Below are positions 61,644 to 64,000 of a stretch of 64,000 nt of DNA, piece by piece. The stretch's first letter is position 1. The number at the start of each line of letters is the position of its first letter. The notes under the pieces are model-generated. The model did no database searches. It had not been told where the DNA came from and worked only from the letters and a program-made list of their open reading frames with translations. Source of the stretch: an uncultured Bryobacterales bacterium (lineage in GTDB: Bacteria > Acidobacteriota > Terriglobia > Bryobacterales > UBA6623); assembly GCA_951813065.1 (NCBI GenBank), contig CATOTH010000001.1, positions 843,609-907,608 on the forward strand. Direction: 5' to 3'. The position numbers and the translations under genes are program-made.

Positions 61644-62450
61644 TCAGGGCACCGGGACCAACGCCGCGATTCTGCACGGCGCGCCGGAGCCCCTCCCGAT
61701 TCTCATCGGGAATGCCAGCAGGAATGCCCCGCGGGCGGGGATCTCCTCGAGACTCGCGACATTCTCCAGGACAGGAATCGAGTTGCCTGCCAGGATCTGG
61801 TGCGACTTGAAATCGGTCGAGTTCCCCGTGTCGATGCTGGCGGTGTCGATTCCCACCGCCGAGATGCCCCGGTCCACAAGCCACCGGGCGGCTTCGGTGG
61901 AAACACCCGGGAAATGCAGGTCGCTGGCCGACCCGACCGTGTCGTCACCGAGGTAAGCCAAGGTATTCGGCCAGCGGTTGCTCCAGTCCGTCCGGAAGAT
62001 CACGATCATGCCCGGCTCAATCTCCCCGAAATCGGCTTCGTGGTCTTCCAAGTCTGTCGCCGCGGCGGCGTAGTCGCTGCTCATCTCGCACTGGTCGCGG
62101 ATGTCGACAACCGCAAGAGGCCCCGTAAGCTGGTCAAGCGTCACGTTCCCGACCGTGTCTTGCCCCTCGGAAAAATGGATCGGGGCGTCGAGGTGCGTTC
62201 CTGTGTGCTCACTCATGGCCAAGTCGTAGCTGCTGTAGAAATAGCCTCCCGGTTGCAGCCCCCAGGCTGTCCGGACGTGCTGGAACGGCTGGCCGGTAGG
62301 CCAGTACACGGTCTGCTCGTCGAATGGATGGGTCAGGTCGACGATCCGGTAGCCTGCGAACGGGTCCTGCCCTCTCTGCACCGGCGGGGCGCTGCAAGCC
62401 ACGGTCCCGGCCAGGAGGACTACGACGAGCGGGAATCGCCAACATTTCAT
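61644..62450 (-). CDS. Cyclase-family lipoprotein (metal-dependent hydrolase)
   Basis: A 268-residue protein of the cyclase/kynurenine-formamidase family. The N-terminal lipoprotein signal is LVVVLLAGTVACSAPPVQRG. The metal-binding motif HxGTHxD is in MSEHTGTHLDAPIHFSEGQD. Further blocks are YRIVDLTHPFDEQTVYWPTG and VSTEAARWLVDRGISAVGID. Relatives hydrolyse formyl- or ester-type bonds; the substrate here cannot be named. Export as a lipoprotein is unusual for kynurenine formamidase, so a different role is likely. The stop is only 8 bases beyond the end of the split hydrolase, with which it converges. Confidence 0.85.
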   Translation of the reverse strand: MKCWRFPLVVVLLAGTVACSAPPVQRGQDPFAGYRIVDLTHPFDEQTVYWPTGQPFQHVRTAWGLQPGGYFYSSYDLAMSEHTGTHLDAPIHFSEGQDTVGNVTLDQLTGPLAVVDIRDQCEMSSDYAAAATDLEDHEADFGEIEPGMIVIFRTDWSNRWPNTLAYLGDDTVGSASDLHFPGVSTEAARWLVDRGISAVGIDTASIDTGNSTDFKSHQILAGNSIPVLENVASLEEIPARGAFLLAFPMRIGRGSGAPCRIAALVPVP

Positions 62451-62516
62451 GTGATGAGTGTAATCCCGTTCCGGCACGGCGGGCCCGACTACCCGCCGCG
62501 CTAGGCTAGACGGAGA

Positions 62517-63239
62517 ATGCCGCTTTCGAACAATCCTGTTGCGCTACGGGACCGGTTGATTTTCGCGATGGACGTGCCGGATGCCGGGTCGGCAAGAGCA
62601 CTGGCGGCAACTCTGGATGACAGTGTCTCGTTCTACAAGCTCGGGCTCGAGTTGTTCATGGACGAGGGGTACTTTCGGCTGCTCGAATCACTGGTCTCGG
62701 ACGGCAAGAGCGTATTCGTGGATCTGAAGTTCTTCGACGTACCCGAGACCGTCGGCCGGGCCGTGCGCCGGCTGAACGGCCGCGGAGTGGCGTGCTGCAC
62801 CGTGCACGGAAACGACGCGATGCTCGAGGCCGCCTGCGCGAATTGCGGCGAAGTCAAGATCCTCGCCGTAACGGCGCTGACCAGCCTGGACAGAGGGGAT
62901 CTCAACGATCTTGGCTTCGACTGCGATCCGGCGGCACTGGTGCTATCCCGCGCCCGACGGGCTCTTGAGATCGGGTGCGACGGTGTGATTTCGTCGGGAC
63001 TTGAAGTACCAGCTCTGCGCGAGCACCTGGACAGCCGGCTCGTTGTTGTGACTCCGGGCATCCGGCCCGTGGAGAATCGTCCCGCCGATGACCAGAAGCG
63101 TACCGTCGATGTACGGCAGGCATTCATGAACGGAGCCGACCATATCGTGGTCGGGCGGCCCATCCGCAACGCAAGCGATCCGCGCGCGGCGGCGGAAGCG
63201 ATTCAGCGGACGATCGCAGAGATCTTCGCTTCCTCCTGA
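62517..63239 (+). CDS. pyrF: Orotidine 5'-phosphate decarboxylase
   Basis: PyrF makes UMP from OMP in pyrimidine synthesis. The 240-residue enzyme has [39 protein letters not shown], the catalytic DxKxxD block [30 protein letters not shown], and [20 protein letters not shown] with [11 protein letters not shown] at the phosphate site. CGGAGA precedes the ATG. Its 3' part is covered on the other strand by the open frame of the acyl-CoA synthetase. Confidence 0.95.
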   Translation: MPLSNNPVALRDRLIFAMDVPDAGSARALAATLDDSVSFYKLGLELFMDEGYFRLLESLVSDGKSVFVDLKFFDVPETVGRAVRRLNGRGVACCTVHGNDAMLEAACANCGEVKILAVTALTSLDRGDLNDLGFDCDPAALVLSRARRALEIGCDGVISSGLEVPALREHLDSRLVVVTPGIRPVENRPADDQKRTVDVRQAFMNGADHIVVGRPIRNASDPRAAAEAIQRTIAEIFASS

Positions 63240-64000
63240 TCTCGGTTTCCGGCAGTTCTCGTGGTCTGCGCGCTCGTCGGAGCTTGCGGCGGTGGCCAAG
63301 CCGGAACCTTGGTCGCGGACGCCCTGCTGCACCGGTATCTTGAGTCCGTCCTCAGCCCAATCCGAGCTCTTGGGCCAGGCGACTCGCTTCAGCTTTCCGC
63401 TGGGGCCCTTGGGGATGCCGTCAAGGAAAAGGACTTGGCGCGGCACCTTGTATCCCGCGAGGTGCTCGGCGGCAAATTCTCGGAGCTGGCGTTGCGTCAG
63501 GGAGGCTCCGTCCTGCAGCACGACAGCCGCGGCGATCTCTTCGCCGAGCTTCGCATGCGGAACGGCGAAAGCGACGGCTTGCGCCACCGCAGGGTGCTCC
63601 AACAGCGCTTCGTCGATCTCACGGGGCGAAATCTTCTCACCGCCTCGATTGATCAACTCCTTGAGCCGCCCGGTGATCGTGAAATAACCGTCGGCATCCC
63701 GGAAGCCCTGGTCGCCGGTTCGAAACCAGCCACTGCTAAACGCCGCGGCGTTCGCTTCCGGGTTGTCGACGTAGCCCTCCATGATATTGGCGCCCCGTAC
63801 CACGATTTCCCCGATCTCGAGTGTGTTCAGGAGCTGTCCCGACACGCCTATCACGGCGGTTTCCGGGCCTGCGGCGATCCCGACCGTGCCGGGTTTCCGC
63901 TTGCCGGGAGGCAGTGGGTTGCTCGTCATCTGATGCGCCGCCTCGGTCATGCCGTATGACTCGATCACCCGCGAGCCGAACGCATCTTCCAGCGAAGCCA
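62943..64000 (-). CDS. AMP-dependent acyl-CoA synthetase/ligase, C-terminal part (5' end outside window)
   Basis: The frame enters from the right edge and reads [20 protein letters not shown], the adenylate-forming core motif, then [60 protein letters not shown] and [10 protein letters not shown], where the catalytic Lys sits. This is a complete C-terminal ANL domain. Relatives end soon after this Lys, but here the frame continues about 130 residues into the antisense of pyrF and stops at 62943. The tail may be a real extension or the result of a lost stop codon. The acyl substrate is unknown. Confidence 0.85.
   Translation of the reverse strand, partial: ASLEDAFGSRVIESYGMTEAAHQMTSNPLPPGKRKPGTVGIAAGPETAVIGVSGQLLNTLEIGEIVVRGANIMEGYVDNPEANAAAFSSGWFRTGDQGFRDADGYFTITGRLKELINRGGEKISPREIDEALLEHPAVAQAVAFAVPHAKLGEEIAAAVVLQDGASLTQRQLREFAAEHLAGYKVPRQVLFLDGIPKGPSGKLKRVAWPKSSDWAEDGLKIPVQQGVRDQGSGLATAASSDERADHENCRKPRSGGSEDLCDRPLNRFRRRARIACVADGPPDHDMVGSVHECLPYIDGTLLVIGGTILHGPDARSHNNEPAVQVLAQSWYFKSRRNHTVAPDLKSPSGAG

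Overview
The window is about 62-65% GC by eye, densely coded on both strands, and looks like an Acidobacteriota chromosome, perhaps near the Bryobacterales/Solibacter group. This is inferred from an Oar-like carboxypeptidase-regulatory/TonB receptor, a small Cys-rich secreted protein of an acidobacterial type, a DUF1592/DUF1552 gene pair, two secreted VWFA-like paralogues and many sulfatases. No rRNA or other taxonomic marker was available to confirm it.

Layout. 1-8 kb is housekeeping: the end of malate dehydrogenase, an sdhCAB operon, mutY and an AMIN-domain amidase. 8.5-14.7 kb holds two TonB-dependent receptors. 14.7-22.3 kb holds three sulfatases and aroA, including a diverged tandem duplication of an aroA-start/sulfatase unit. 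A group II intron (22266-24137) sits at the edge of the second copy, and the first copy preserves the empty site. 24.1-28.2 kb is an accessory patch: two 146-bp direct repeats and transposase fragments flank a FitAB/VapBC-like toxin-antitoxin pair and a multiheme cytochrome module whose first gene is truncated. 28.4-38.9 kb holds accA, a metal-binding-domain protein, the VWFA-like paralogues, the DUF1592/DUF1552 pair and a fourth sulfatase.

A complete ISAs1-type element (38975-41215, 10-bp target duplication) follows, then tRNA-Ser(GGA), a phosphohexomutase/nucleotidyltransferase pair, an M48 protease, a GlmS homologue without its glutaminase nucleophile, purS, and the rpmH-rnpA-yidD-yidC-jag-mnmE cluster. 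53.2-54.2 kb holds a RiPP precursor with a nitrile-hydratase-type leader and the relic of its type of ABC exporter. The last 10 kb has a BNR-repeat protein, nrdR, a fifth sulfatase, a serine hydrolase split by a second complete IS (59043-61458, Tn5-like), a cyclase-family lipoprotein, pyrF and part of an acyl-CoA synthetase.

The most interesting signal is that two complete insertion sequences from unrelated DDE families (ISAs1-like and IS4/Tn5-like) each encode a transposase with an N-terminal domain resembling DUF4338/DruA, a protein of the type I Druantia anti-phage system. This suggests a DruA-like module working in transposition. Other strong signals are the GlmS with a degenerate glutaminase domain, an rnpA whose only usual start codons lie inside or upstream of rpmH, and the intron with its empty site in the same window.
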